DNA of 64,000 nt from Streptomyces rhizosphaerihabitans (GTDB taxonomy: Bacteria > Actinomycetota > Actinomycetes > Streptomycetales > Streptomycetaceae), in the NCBI RefSeq assembly GCF_025399795.1, contig NZ_JAODTZ010000001.1, positions 310,001 to 374,000 of the forward strand. Direction: 5' to 3'. The number at the start of each line of letters is the position of its first letter. The stretch's first letter is position 1. The notes beneath the pieces were generated by a model, which searched no databases, was not told where the DNA came from, and worked only from the letters and a program-made list of their open reading frames with translations. Below are positions 8,940 through 18,124 of the stretch, piece after piece. The translations under genes and the position numbers were made by a program.

Positions 8940-9393
8940 CAGTCAGCAGAATGAATGGTGCGGTAGCGATAGGGGCGTACCGGACGTCGACGAAGTCCCC
9001 GGCGTCCTTGACGCCGGGAGTCGTCGTGATGGAGCGGAGCTCGTGGCGCCGGCACCTGTCCGATGTCGCGGCGACTTCAGACGTCGGCGTCCCCGACGAG
9101 CTCGTGGTGGTGGCCCCGAGGGACGGGTGAGCTTGCCGGTGACGGTGAGGGCGCTGCCTAAGGGCTGTCCCGTAATCCCCGGCGGGCGCACGACGACAGC
9201 TACGGCACCTCGCCGCGTTGTCGGATCGCCCGAATACGCCCAATATGAGGACGACCCTCCGCCTTGCGATGCACCGCATCTGACGCCGCGCGCCGATCCA
9301 CCGGGGATTACGGGACAGCCCTTAGTCGGCCGCGAGGAGACCGGTTAAGGCCGCGGCGCCGGCGAACACGGCGCCGGGAGTCGACTTGCGCAT
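8940..9393 (-). pseudogene. Relic of a paralogous secreted Ig-like protein gene, split by a MITE
   Basis: From an ATG at 9393 the minus strand reads MRKSTPGAVFAGAAALTGLL, a signal-peptide-like start. Beyond the inserted element, another frame reads GSALTVTGKLTRPSG, close to GRTLTVTGTLTRANWD of the neighbouring secreted protein. A further frame reads TTPGVKDAGDFVDVRYAPIA. The pieces lie in different frames with stops between them. This is best explained as a duplicated secreted-protein gene that has decayed and then received the MITE. Confidence 0.5.
9159..9324. mobile_element. 166-bp MITE with perfect 24-bp terminal inverted repeats
   Basis: The ends 9159-9182 and 9301-9324 are perfect inverted repeats beginning TAAGGGCTGTCCCGTAATCC. 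The interior has no coding capacity. The flanks read C-TA...TA-G, so removing the element with one TA restores CTAG, a target typical of IS5/IS427-group elements that duplicate TA. It is therefore likely a non-autonomous derivative mobilised by such a transposase; no transposase is in this window. Confidence 0.88.
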
Positions 9394-9773
9394 GAGATCC
9401 CTCGCGGAAGACCCGTCGAAGCCCCCCGACAGGTCACAGACAATTGCGCGCAGTGTACGCACGGTTTCAGGCCTGCCGGACACGGCCGCTGGCTCGGCGA
9501 CAAGCGCGCCCTTGCGGAGAACTCTCAGGCCGGCGACTTCATCAGAGATCCGTCCGCCCTCAGGCCGCGTCGCCTCGCTCCGGCTGGTTGAACCCGAGCA
9601 CCGCAGGGGATTCCGAAGGACCGGATGTGCTCGCGACAGGTCGAACTCTGCTCGATTATGGGGCTGTTGTCCGATTGACCGTGGTCTGACCGGCGAACTC
9701 TGCTACCTCTGGGGCAGGGGAGGCGGGCCCTGGCCCGCGGCAGCGCGAGGGGCGTTGCCAGGAGGGGACACAC

Positions 9774-12700
9774 GTGAGCACCACACCACGGGACGCGGTC
9801 ATCGCCATCGAGCAGAAGGCCGTCGACCGCGCCTACGACTGCTACGAGGCCCGGCTCGCGGAGATGACGTCGCCGTCGACGGCCACGGCTTCCGCGAGCG
9901 GCAAGGACGGCGTAGCGGTCCGCAGGAAGGCCGAGAGCACGGCGGAGGAGTACGGCGGTCTCGGGGGCGAGGCCCTGGTCATCAGCCGCGTAGACGTCCA
10001 GGAACCGGGCGACGCCGAGCCGGAGACGTTCTACGTCGGACGACGCCATGTCTTCGACACCGAGACCCGCGATCAAGTGGTCGTCTCCTGGACGAACCCG
10101 ATCGCCGTGAGCTGGCACAACGCCCGCCCTGAGACGCCGGGCGAAGTACTCCTGCGGCGCCGGTTACGCTGCGCCGAGCGTACGGTCGAGGACTTCCTGG
10201 ACGAGATCACCCCGGCAGCGGAACCGCGCACCGGCTCGCTGGAACCCGGTCAAGAGGCCGCCTCATCACCGGCTTTCGAGGACGAACCCGCTCCGCTCGA
10301 AGCCTCTGAAGCACCTGGAACGCTTGAAGCCCCTGGGACTCATGAGCCTGAGGAAGCCCAGGAGAAGCCGGAAAGCACCACCGCCCCGCCCACCGGGAAC
10401 GACGTCGGACGGCCGCGTACCGTCCCGTCTCCGCGACATGCCGTCGGCCGACGGCGTCAAAAGCCGCAACCGGTCGACGAGTTCCTCCTGCGTGAGTTGC
10501 GCCGGTCCCGCAGTGGCCGGATGCGCGACATCGTGGAGACGATCAGACGTGACCAGATGGCACTGGTCACCGGTTCGCCCGCGGACATCCTCGTCATTCA
10601 GGGCGGACCCGGCACCGGAAAGTCGGCGGTCGGTCTGCACCGAGTGACCTGGCTCGTCAACAACGACCACTTCCGCGCACAGGACATCCTGGTCGTCGGA
10701 CCGCACCAGAACTTCCTGGAGTACGTGGGGCGCGTACTGCCGACCCTCGGCACCCGCAACGTCACCGCCGTACAACTGGCCCGCCTCTGGGAAGGGGAGA
10801 TCCAGGGCGCGGACTCCACCGCGGCGCGGCTGGTGAAGTCCGACGAACGGATGGCGGCCGTACTGCGCAGGCGAGTGGAGAGCGAGTGCCGGCCCGAAGC
10901 CGTCGACACCGTCGTCTCCGCCCCCTCCCACGCCCAGGACGAAGCGGCCTTCGTCGTTGTCGTGGGCAGCACTTCCCTGCGTCTGCCGCGCTCGGAGGTG
11001 CTCGGCCTCCTCCAGGAAGCCCGGGAGGGACCCGAAGGCTACCGGGCGCGCAGGGACCGGTTCCGCACCCTGCTGGTGGACCGGCTGCTGGGTGAACTCG
11101 TCCGGATCGCCCCGCGCCGCAGCAGGGACGCGACCGTACGCCGCGATCTGGAGCGCAACCGGCAGGTCACGACCCTCGTCGACCGGGTCTGGCCCGCGCT
11201 GAGCCCCGAGGAGGCACTGCGCGGTCTGCTCAACTCGCCCACCAGGCTTGGTGAATGCGCCTCCGGGATCCTCGACGCCGGTGAACAGGCGCTTCTTCAG
11301 CGGCCGAAGGCCGAGAGCGCCGCCGAAGAGCCCTGGACCATCGACGACTTGGTATGCCTTGAGGAGCTGCGTTCCCTCATCGCGGGGGAGAGCCCGCAGA
11401 GGTACCGGCACATCGTGGTCGACGAGGCACAGGACCTCACCCCGATGCAGGCGAGGTCCCTGCGCAGACGGTGCCCGACCGGCTCGATGACCGTGCTCGG
11501 CGATCTGGCCCAGGCCACCGGACCGCATTCCTACACCGGCTGGGGCCAGTTGGGCGGAATTCTGTCAGCCCAAGGCGACTGGCGCGTGGCCGAGCTGAAC
11601 ACCAGTTACCGCGTGCCCGCGGAGATCATGGAGTTCGTGGCGCCGCTGGCCCGGGCCGTCGCGCCCTCTCTGCCCTACCCGACGGCCGTGCGACGGGCCG
11701 GCGACGAGGCGGTTCGGCTCGTATCCACAACTCCCTGGGAACTGCTGGACGACGCGGCGGCCCGTACGGCACGACTCGTGGGCACCGATGACGGGCGGTC
11801 CCCGAGGTCGATCGCGGTCATCGTTCCCGACGACTCCGACTGGCTGGAGGAGGTCCGCCGCCGCGTCGACCTCGTGGACGGCGTGACCGAGGAGATGCTC
11901 CGGACCGTGTCCGTGCTCCCCGCCGCCCAGGCCAAGGGCATGGAGTTCGACCATGTGCTGGTCCTGGAGCCGGCGACCATCGCCGACCGGGGCCCCGCGG
12001 GACTGCGCCAGCTGTACGTCGCCCTGACCCGTAGCACCCAGACACTGACGGTCCTCCACACGACACCGCTGCCACTCGAACTCGGCACCACGGTCGACGA
12101 CGCGGACGGCGAAGTCTCCTCCGCCCTCTCGCACTTGATGCCCACGGCATCACCGTCGAGGAGAACGCCGGGCGCCGGTGGTTCCGCTCCCGACGGCTCC
12201 ACCCTCGACGACTCCACCCACGATGGTGCTCCGGCCGATGAACTGCCGGTCGGCGCAGCCGTCGAGGTGCGGGTGCTCGGCCCCGGCCCCGGATCGCACT
12301 GGAAGGTGAAGGTCCTCGCACCTGCCACGGAGCGAACCGTTCTCCTCGTCCCCCGCCACGGCGAACCCACTCCGACCACGGGCTCCCGGCTGGACGGCTG
12401 GGTGACCCGGAACGAAGGCCGCCTGAGCCTGGTCTCGGCCGGCGACTTCGGCCGCAGACCCATCTCGGCCCGGATGGCGCCCCGTTACGAGGCCGCGCTC
12501 GGCGTCCTGCGGGACATAGCCGACGGCGACGGCGCGACCACACCGGAGACGACGGCTCTCCTCTCCGAACTGAGGGGCATGGCCAGCCGTTGCCTGCGCC
12601 GCGATCGGGTGGACTGGCTGAGCGTATGGCGCCTGTTGGGTTCCGCCGACCGCGACCGCCTGAATGATCTGGCGGACCTCGCCCAGCGCACGCGCCAAGC

Positions 12701-13532
12701 GGTCGCCTCGGACGCTCCCGGCCTGCGAGCCGCTCTGACGGACGATCCGGCGTTCCGTCACTGGACCGACGCTCTCGACCGGGCTCAGGACGAACTCCGC
12801 CATCGAATCGACACCGACCCGGAGTCGAAACCGGAACCGGGGCCGGGGCTGGGGGCGGGGCCGAATCAGAAGCCGAATCCGGAGCCCGTACCGGAACTCG
12901 GACCCGAGCTCGGACCCGAGCCCAGCACCGTATCCGCGCCCAACAGGGCGCCCGGGCCCGCCACAGCGCCCGAAGCCGCCACCGCACGACCCGAGGCGAT
13001 CACGGCTCCACCGACCGAGCCGCGCACGACACACGAGCAGAAGGACACCGACCCCATGAACACTGCCCCTCTCCTGGAAACCGACCACGCCCCGTCCGAG
13101 GGACGGGCGGCTTGGAGCGAGGCACTCGCGCGGCAACTGGACGTCGAGGCGCAGACCGACCGGGACTGCAACACCCACGAGGCCGTGCGCTTCGAACTGC
13201 GGGCCGCGCTCCTGCGAGCGGGGCTGCGCCCTGCGGACACCCGCGCCTCCGACGCGATCCTGGAGGGCCCGGACGGCTTCTTCCGCTACGAGGTGCTCGG
13301 CGCCGGCCGTTGCGGCTACACGCACCTGCGGGCGGGAGCCGTCCGCCTCATGGAACTCGACCGGGTGGAGACCCGCTCCGCGGACACCCGGTACCTGGTC
13401 CTGTCCGGGCCGCCCACGGAGGACTGGGCTCCCCACGCGATTCGAGAGGCCTTCGGCGTGCACGTCGTATGGCGGACCGCAGCCGGCTGGCACGGCCCGG
13501 ACGCACGAACCGCCCTGCACCTGACCGACTGA
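9774..13532 (+). CDS. Very large HelD/UvrD-like ATPase with a C-terminal extra domain
   Basis: A 1252-residue superfamily 1 ATPase. The N-terminal region (1-265) resembles the HelD-type arm plus cap, with VGRRHVFDTETRDQVVVSW. Walker A is GGPGTGKS at 277-284 (Lys283) and Walker B is VVDEAQD at 548-554. Late helicase motifs include AQAKGMEFDHVLVLEP and GLRQLYVALTRSTQTL. About residues 870-1020 form a further helical region, then a Pro/Glu-rich linker (about 1020-1090) and a separate 140-residue C-terminal domain (from about 1110). Ordinary HelD proteins are about 700-780 residues. The GTG start follows GGAGGGG. A TTA codon (131) would make translation bldA-tRNA dependent. Roles in RNA polymerase recycling or DNA repair are both possible. 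Confidence 0.8.
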   Translation: MSTTPRDAVIAIEQKAVDRAYDCYEARLAEMTSPSTATASASGKDGVAVRRKAESTAEEYGGLGGEALVISRVDVQEPGDAEPETFYVGRRHVFDTETRDQVVVSWTNPIAVSWHNARPETPGEVLLRRRLRCAERTVEDFLDEITPAAEPRTGSLEPGQEAASSPAFEDEPAPLEASEAPGTLEAPGTHEPEEAQEKPESTTAPPTGNDVGRPRTVPSPRHAVGRRRQKPQPVDEFLLRELRRSRSGRMRDIVETIRRDQMALVTGSPADILVIQGGPGTGKSAVGLHRVTWLVNNDHFRAQDILVVGPHQNFLEYVGRVLPTLGTRNVTAVQLARLWEGEIQGADSTAARLVKSDERMAAVLRRRVESECRPEAVDTVVSAPSHAQDEAAFVVVVGSTSLRLPRSEVLGLLQEAREGPEGYRARRDRFRTLLVDRLLGELVRIAPRRSRDATVRRDLERNRQVTTLVDRVWPALSPEEALRGLLNSPTRLGECASGILDAGEQALLQRPKAESAAEEPWTIDDLVCLEELRSLIAGESPQRYRHIVVDEAQDLTPMQARSLRRRCPTGSMTVLGDLAQATGPHSYTGWGQLGGILSAQGDWRVAELNTSYRVPAEIMEFVAPLARAVAPSLPYPTAVRRAGDEAVRLVSTTPWELLDDAAARTARLVGTDDGRSPRSIAVIVPDDSDWLEEVRRRVDLVDGVTEEMLRTVSVLPAAQAKGMEFDHVLVLEPATIADRGPAGLRQLYVALTRSTQTLTVLHTTPLPLELGTTVDDADGEVSSALSHLMPTASPSRRTPGAGGSAPDGSTLDDSTHDGAPADELPVGAAVEVRVLGPGPGSHWKVKVLAPATERTVLLVPRHGEPTPTTGSRLDGWVTRNEGRLSLVSAGDFGRRPISARMAPRYEAALGVLRDIADGDGATTPETTALLSELRGMASRCLRRDRVDWLSVWRLLGSADRDRLNDLADLAQRTRQAVASDAPGLRAALTDDPAFRHWTDALDRAQDELRHRIDTDPESKPEPGPGLGAGPNQKPNPEPVPELGPELGPEPSTVSAPNRAPGPATAPEAATARPEAITAPPTEPRTTHEQKDTDPMNTAPLLETDHAPSEGRAAWSEALARQLDVEAQTDRDCNTHEAVRFELRAALLRAGLRPADTRASDAILEGPDGFFRYEVLGAGRCGYTHLRAGAVRLMELDRVETRSADTRYLVLSGPPTEDWAPHAIREAFGVHVVWRTAAGWHGPDARTALHLTD

Positions 13533-13750
13533 CTCATGGCTCCGGCCGCCCCTGGTGGCCGACCTGGCGAGACGCCGACGTGCCTGATCGGGGATGCCGA
13601 CTCACCGCCGTCCCCGTCGCGTCCCGGGCCTGCCCTCCGAGAGGGCGGGCGCCGGACGGACACCCGCCCCCGCCCCCGGAGGGCATCCGGCGACTTCCTG
13701 CCCCCGTGCTCTGTCCCGGCCGGGACAGACCGGGCGGCGCGGCTCCGCCG

Positions 13751-14275
13751 TCAGCGGTTGGTCGTGGTGGTGATGTCGACGACGTGGTTGTACCGCTCCA
13801 GCAGCACGAAGAGCTTGGTCTTCTGCGTCGTCTCCCCGCTGCCGAAGGTCAGGGTGACGATCACCTCATGGCCCATACCCACGGCGCCGTTGTCGGTCAC
13901 CGTCCACTGCGCCGGGACGTTCTGGGCACGCAGGACGCCGTCCGTCCCGTTCTTCTCCTCCCAGGCCGCCAGCCGCTTGGCGAAGTCGGGCGTCAGGTAG
14001 TGCGTACGGAGCGCCGTGGCCAGCGTGCCGTCCGGGTCCTCGTAGTCGCCCTTCGCGTCGATGTACGCGCCGTAGAAGTCGCCGACCCGGGTCACCGCTT
14101 GGCCCTTCGTGCCGCTCACCGACTTCGCTGCGGCGGTGGACACCTTTGCGGGGGCATGGACGGACGCCTGTGCCGACACCTGCGTCGACACACCGAGTCC
14201 GACAGCCAGGACGAGGCCGGCGACGACGGCCGCGCGGCGGCCGGGGCGACGGTGTGCGGGGGACTTCCTGTTCAT
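13751..14275 (-). CDS. Secreted protein of unknown function
   Basis: A 174-residue product with a good ribosome-binding site (AGAAGGAAG) before the ATG. The N terminus is strongly basic (RRPGRRAA), then VVAGLVLAVGLGV and a cleavage region ending near SAQAS: a Sec (possibly Tat) signal. The mature part (about 45-174) has FYGAYIDAKGDYEDPDGTLA, LRTHYLTPDFAKRLAAWEE and GHEVIVTLTFGSGE. This fold pattern resembles small DUF3828/NTF2-like secreted domains, but I cannot name the family firmly. Its stop is convergent with the giant ATPase gene 218 bp away. No catalytic motif was seen. Confidence 0.78.
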   Translation of the reverse strand: MNRKSPAHRRPGRRAAVVAGLVLAVGLGVSTQVSAQASVHAPAKVSTAAAKSVSGTKGQAVTRVGDFYGAYIDAKGDYEDPDGTLATALRTHYLTPDFAKRLAAWEEKNGTDGVLRAQNVPAQWTVTDNGAVGMGHEVIVTLTFGSGETTQKTKLFVLLERYNHVVDITTTTNR

Positions 14276-15019
14276 GTGCGTCTTCCTTCTCTGGTTCGTG
14301 TGTGGTTGCTCTCGGCCGGTTCCGGCTCCCGTGCCGAAGGCGCCTGCCGACTTGTCGCCGCCTGGTCCGCGTCCGATTCGAGGACAGGACGGCCCGACTG
14401 CCCGATCAGGCGGGAGTCGGCCAGGTGTCTTGGCTCCGGGGCGGTCGTTCCGCCTCGGCCGGTGCGACAACCAGAGCTTCGAGGACGCCGGTGATCTCCG
14501 GCAACAGCTGCCGCCGCACCTGCAACGGTGGAACCGTCCCACCCCTGTTGAGCTGCGGAAACAGGGAGTGCCTGGGATGCCGTCCCGGGATGCGGAAACG
14601 ACTCGTGCACCAACGTTCCCCAAGGCCGGTGCCCGCGCCGGACGTTCACGGCTTCGAGCAGCAGCCGAACAACCGGGCCCGGAGGGCCCTCCGGCAGGCT
14701 CTCCGACCGCAGGCGCACACAACCTGGGGTTCCAGAGAGGTTCCACGGCATGAAAACGCCCCTGAGCCGCGCCGTATGCGCACGCTCGGACCTGGCCATC
14801 GGCAGGAGCCTGGATGGCAGGGCGTCGAGGTGACTCGGCCTCTCAGCGCCATGAGCTCGGGAAGCAGCGACGCTTGTACGGTGACGCGAATTCCGACCTG
14901 CGCAGACACCGTCTCCCCGGGGTGCCTGAGGGTCGGATCACACCGCTGTTGACCGTGGTCGTCCGCTCTGAAGGGCACGCTGTGGGCACGGAGGGACGGG
15001 GCCCCGGAGCGTATGTGGG
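14276..15019. other. Intergenic region with no convincing gene
   Basis: This 744-bp stretch upstream of the secreted protein has several overlapping open frames on both strands but none with codon bias, a signal or a ribosome-binding site that stands out. It probably contains the promoter of the secreted protein, and its right half merges into the Nudix relic. Confidence 0.4.
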
Positions 15020-15323
15020 TGCGACGGTCACTCCGCAAGGTCTCGGCTGCGCACGCCGTGAACTCGGCGAAGAAGCGGGAGCGATCGCTGAACGATGGCG
15101 ATCACCCGGCCCGTACGCGATCACCCTGGGCTCCATCGCTCGCGTCCACCTCTACGAAGCCCGTGAACTCACGCGCGGTCTCCAGGAACTCACTCCCGCC
15201 GAAGTGGACTACAAGCTCAGTCGGCGGTCCATGACCAGTGCGCTCGACGCCGTCGCCGGGGGCGGTTCCACGGGGAAGTCCGGTCCCCGCAGCGCTCCCG
15301 TCGGTCCGCCGGCCGTCAGGTGA
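15020..15323 (+). pseudogene. Nudix hydrolase relic
   Basis: The plus strand reads GCARRELGEEAGAIAERWRS followed by PYAITLGSIARVHLYEARE and a typical Nudix C-terminal tail. This matches the second half of a Nudix box (REXXEEXG) and the ADP-ribose pyrophosphatase-like strand after it. The upstream part of the Nudix box (GX5E) and the N-terminal domain are missing or out of frame. The tail runs to a stop 8 bp into the end of the padR gene. It is read as a truncated, inactive gene. Confidence 0.55.
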
Positions 15324-15828
15324 TCTGGCCGGCCGCCCACTCGGCCCACTCGCGGCGCATGGCGTTGAACCGCAGGCCGTACTCCAGGGCGATCCGGCCG
15401 TAGACCGAAAGACCGCCGTCATCCCAGTCGACGGACTCCTCCAGCCGACGCAGACTCTGGTACCCCTGATCGGACAGCTCGATGAGCTCGGCGAGGTAGC
15501 CGTGTGCCTGCTCGGGCGTCAGCACCCCGAGAAAGAACACCCGCAGGAGAATGTCGCTGCGGGTGTTCCGCTGCGGCTTGGTCTCGATCAGCCAGTGCCG
15601 CAGTTCGGCCAGTCCCTCGTCGGTGAGGGCGTACTCCTTGCGGCCTCGCGGCCCCTCGGCTGCCACCGTGATCAGCCCTGTGCCCGCCAGCTTGGTCAGC
15701 TCGGTGTAGATCTGACTCTGGGTCGCCGGCCAAGCGGTGGCCAGCGACGTCTCGAACAGTTTCAGCAGGTCGTAGCCGCTGGCGGGGCGCTCGGAGAGGA
15801 GCCCGAGCAGCGCGTGTCGAAGACTCAT
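15316..15828 (-). CDS. PadR-family transcriptional regulator
   Basis: A 170-residue regulator. The N-terminal winged helix (MSLRHALLGLLSERPASGYD to about residue 85) contains the PadR signature ATQSQIYTELTKLAGTGLI and GRKEYALTDEGLAELRHWL. The C-terminal helical dimerisation domain (about 95-170) is of the Vir_act_alpha_C type. The ATG at 15828 is the start that begins directly at the DNA-binding domain. It is divergent from the membrane protein/carotenoid oxygenase pair, with GACATGTC palindromic sites in the 94-bp spacer, and is therefore their likely repressor, possibly released by a small hydrophobic ligand. Confidence 0.92.
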   Translation of the reverse strand: MSLRHALLGLLSERPASGYDLLKLFETSLATAWPATQSQIYTELTKLAGTGLITVAAEGPRGRKEYALTDEGLAELRHWLIETKPQRNTRSDILLRVFFLGVLTPEQAHGYLAELIELSDQGYQSLRRLEESVDWDDGGLSVYGRIALEYGLRFNAMRREWAEWAAGQIT

Positions 15829-15853
15829 GCCGTCCAGTCTACATTCCACTCTT

Positions 15854-15890
15854 GACATGTCATTACTGGACCTTCTACTTTCGACATGCC
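15854..15890. promoter_or_regulatory. Candidate PadR operator
   Basis: GACATGTC (15854-15861, a perfect palindrome) and GACATGCC (15883-15890) lie 29 bp apart in the divergent spacer between padR and the membrane-protein gene. The placement fits autoregulation plus control of the downstream pair. Confidence 0.5.
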
Positions 15891-15922
15891 AGAACAGAAA
15901 TGCTGAAGCAAGCGGAGATCTC

Positions 15923-16477
15923 ATGTCCTACCTGCGCACCTTCCTCCCGTGGATCGTCTTCGCCGTGCTGCCCTCGGGTAACTGGCAGTGGGCGGCGCTG
16001 GCCGCCCTGGTGGTCGCGGTGGCCGTGATCGGCCAGCAGTTACGGTCCGGCGTCGGACCGGACGCGCTGATCATCGAGATCGGCTCCGCGGTCTTCTTCG
16101 CCGTGCTGGCCGGCATCGCCTTCGCCAACCCCGACTCGGGCGTGCACGACTACTCAGCGGCGCTGTCGGCGGGCACGCTGGCGGTCATCGCCGGGGTCTC
16201 GCTGGCCATCGGCAAGCCGTTCACGTTGGGCATCGCCAAGCGCACCACCCCGCGCGAGGTCTGGGAGCTCAAGCCGTTCATCCGGACCAACGTCATCATC
16301 ACCGCCGTCTGGACCGCGGCCTTCGCCCTGACCGCTGTCGTGCTCGCCTTTGTGGCGCACGCCGGAAACGCCCACTCGACCCCCGCCACGCTCGTCCAGG
16401 TCGCCGGCTTCGCCCTCCCGATGATCTTCACCGTCCGCTACGTCGCCCACGTCCAGGCCAAGGCCGGTGCCCGATGA
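15923..16477 (+). CDS. Integral membrane protein linked to carotenoid oxygenase
   Basis: A 184-residue protein with about five to six hydrophobic helices (for example 28-44, 55-75, 82-102, 133-155 and 160-178) and small polar loops. It resembles the family of small membrane proteins annotated as intracellular septation-like, without a known activity. Its TGA overlaps the ATG of the carotenoid oxygenase (ATGA), so the two are translated together. Expression is probably under the divergent PadR. A role in handling the oxygenase's hydrophobic substrate or product is inference from context only. Confidence 0.85.
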   Translation: MSYLRTFLPWIVFAVLPSGNWQWAALAALVVAVAVIGQQLRSGVGPDALIIEIGSAVFFAVLAGIAFANPDSGVHDYSAALSAGTLAVIAGVSLAIGKPFTLGIAKRTTPREVWELKPFIRTNVIITAVWTAAFALTAVVLAFVAHAGNAHSTPATLVQVAGFALPMIFTVRYVAHVQAKAGAR

Positions 16478-17784
16478 CCTCCGCGCAACAGGGACGGCCC
16501 CACCTGGCGGGCAACTACGCCCCGGTCGGCGAAGAACTCACCGCGTACGACCTGCCGGTGACGGGACGGATCCCGGCCGAGCTGGCCGGCTGGTACCTCC
16601 GCAACGGGCCGAATCCGGCCGACGCCGCCTCCGGACACTGGTTCTTCGGCGACGGCATGATCCACGGCGTCCGGCTGGAGGGCGGCCGGGCCGTCTCGTA
16701 CCGCAACCGCTGGGTACGCACCCGTAGTTTCACCGACGGGGCCCGGGCCTACGACGACCAGGGCCACCGCGACCTCACCGTGGGCCCTGCCAACACCCAC
16801 GTCATCCGGCACGCGGGCCGGACCCTCGCCCTGGTCGAGACGGCCCTGCCCTACGAACTCGCCCGCGACCTGGACACGGTCGGCGCATACGACTTCGGCG
16901 GAAAGCTGAGCACCGCGATGACCGCGCACCCGAAGGTGTGCCCGGTCACCGGGGAGCTGCACTTCTTCGGCTACGGGACACTGGAGGCCCCGTATCTCAC
17001 CTACCACCGGGCGGATGCCTCGGGCGAGCTGATGATCACCAGGCCGGTCGAGGTGCCCGGGCCGACGATGATGCACGACTTCAACCTCACCGCGGAGCAC
17101 GTCGTCTTCATGGACCTGCCCGTCGTCTTCGACCTGGACCTGGCCATGGCCGGGACCATGCCCTACCACTGGGACGACGCCTACGGCGCCCGGCTGGGGG
17201 TGCTGCGCCGCAACGACCCGTACGGCGAGGTGCGCTGGTTCGGCATCGACCCGTGCTACGTCTTCCACCCGCTCAACGCCTACGACGCGCTGGACGGCAC
17301 CATCGTGCTGCACGTCATGCGCTACCCGGAGCTGTGGCGGCGCACCGGCGACGTCATCGACCGCAGGCAGGAGGCCGTGCTCTGGAAGTGGACGATCGAC
17401 CCGGCCACCGGGACGGTCCACGAGGAGCAGTGCGACGACCGTCCCGGCGAGTTCCCCCGGGTCGACGACCGGCTGACCGGGCTGGACGCCGCATACGGGC
17501 ACGTGACCTGCGGCAGCTCACTGGTCCGATACGAGCTGGGCAGTGGCGCGGCGACGGCGCACGACTTCGGGCCCCGCCGCACGCCCGGCGAGGCCGCCTT
17601 CGCCCCGGCCGGCGACGCGGCGGGCGGCCCTGGCTGGCTCATGACGTACGTCTACGACGCCGGCGCCGACCGCAGCGACCTGGTCATCCTGGACGCGGGC
17701 GACCTCGCCGCCGGCCCGGTCGCAACCATTCACCTGCCGGCCCGCGTGCCGTACGGCTTCCACGGCAACTGGCTTGCGGATTGA
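16474..17784 (+). CDS. Carotenoid cleavage oxygenase family enzyme
   Basis: A non-haem Fe(II) dioxygenase of the seven-bladed propeller family, 436 residues (usual bacterial length). All four iron-ligand histidines are present: His152 (TAHPKVCP), His201 (MMHDFNLT), His265 (YVFHPLNAYD) and His430 (YGFHGNWL, near the C terminus). The N-terminal LRNGPNP and HWFFGDGMIHG motifs are also typical. It is co-translated with the upstream membrane protein and lies under a PadR regulator. The substrate could be an apocarotenoid, a stilbene or a lignin-derived phenylpropanoid; no carotenoid synthesis genes are near. Many PadR proteins respond to phenolics, which slightly favours a phenolic substrate. Confidence 0.92.
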   Translation: MTSAQQGRPHLAGNYAPVGEELTAYDLPVTGRIPAELAGWYLRNGPNPADAASGHWFFGDGMIHGVRLEGGRAVSYRNRWVRTRSFTDGARAYDDQGHRDLTVGPANTHVIRHAGRTLALVETALPYELARDLDTVGAYDFGGKLSTAMTAHPKVCPVTGELHFFGYGTLEAPYLTYHRADASGELMITRPVEVPGPTMMHDFNLTAEHVVFMDLPVVFDLDLAMAGTMPYHWDDAYGARLGVLRRNDPYGEVRWFGIDPCYVFHPLNAYDALDGTIVLHVMRYPELWRRTGDVIDRRQEAVLWKWTIDPATGTVHEEQCDDRPGEFPRVDDRLTGLDAAYGHVTCGSSLVRYELGSGAATAHDFGPRRTPGEAAFAPAGDAAGGPGWLMTYVYDAGADRSDLVILDAGDLAAGPVATIHLPARVPYGFHGNWLAD

Positions 17785-18124
17785 GCAACCAAGCCCGGAT
17801 GGCCGCTGCGACAGCCGACGTCGCGACACCGCGCGAGCGCCGGTCGCTGTTGGCGGGCGGGCTCGCGACCGTCAACGAGCCGGTCCATCTCGCCGGCCTC
17901 CTGGCCGGTCCGGGGTCCTCTGCTCGGGCCGCGATACCCGAGTCGGTGGACGCGTTGCCACATCGCCCCGTCCCGATCAGCCGGGCGCTCGCCGCCGTCG
18001 CCGACGCAGAGCTCGACCCCAACACGGTCACCGCTCCGCAAGCGAAGGACCCAGAGTGGGCCCCGGACGTGAAAACACCCCCGATCCGCTCCATAAACGC
18101 AGTTCGGGGGCGTGATCGCGAAAA
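17785..18124. other. Intergenic region between carotenoid oxygenase and gpmA
   Basis: 340 bp between convergent genes. It contains the gpmA terminator hairpin at the right end. The rest has an open frame continuing after the oxygenase stop but no start or recognisable product. Confidence 0.5.
18078..18110 (-). terminator. gpmA terminator
   Basis: CCCCCGA (18078-18084) pairs perfectly with TCGGGGG (18104-18110), 15 bp beyond the gpmA stop. Confidence 0.6.

Noticed and set aside
15923..17784. Carotenoid biosynthetic cluster
   Set aside because: No crtE, crtB or crtI homologue is present; a single cleavage-oxygenase-type gene does not make a cluster.
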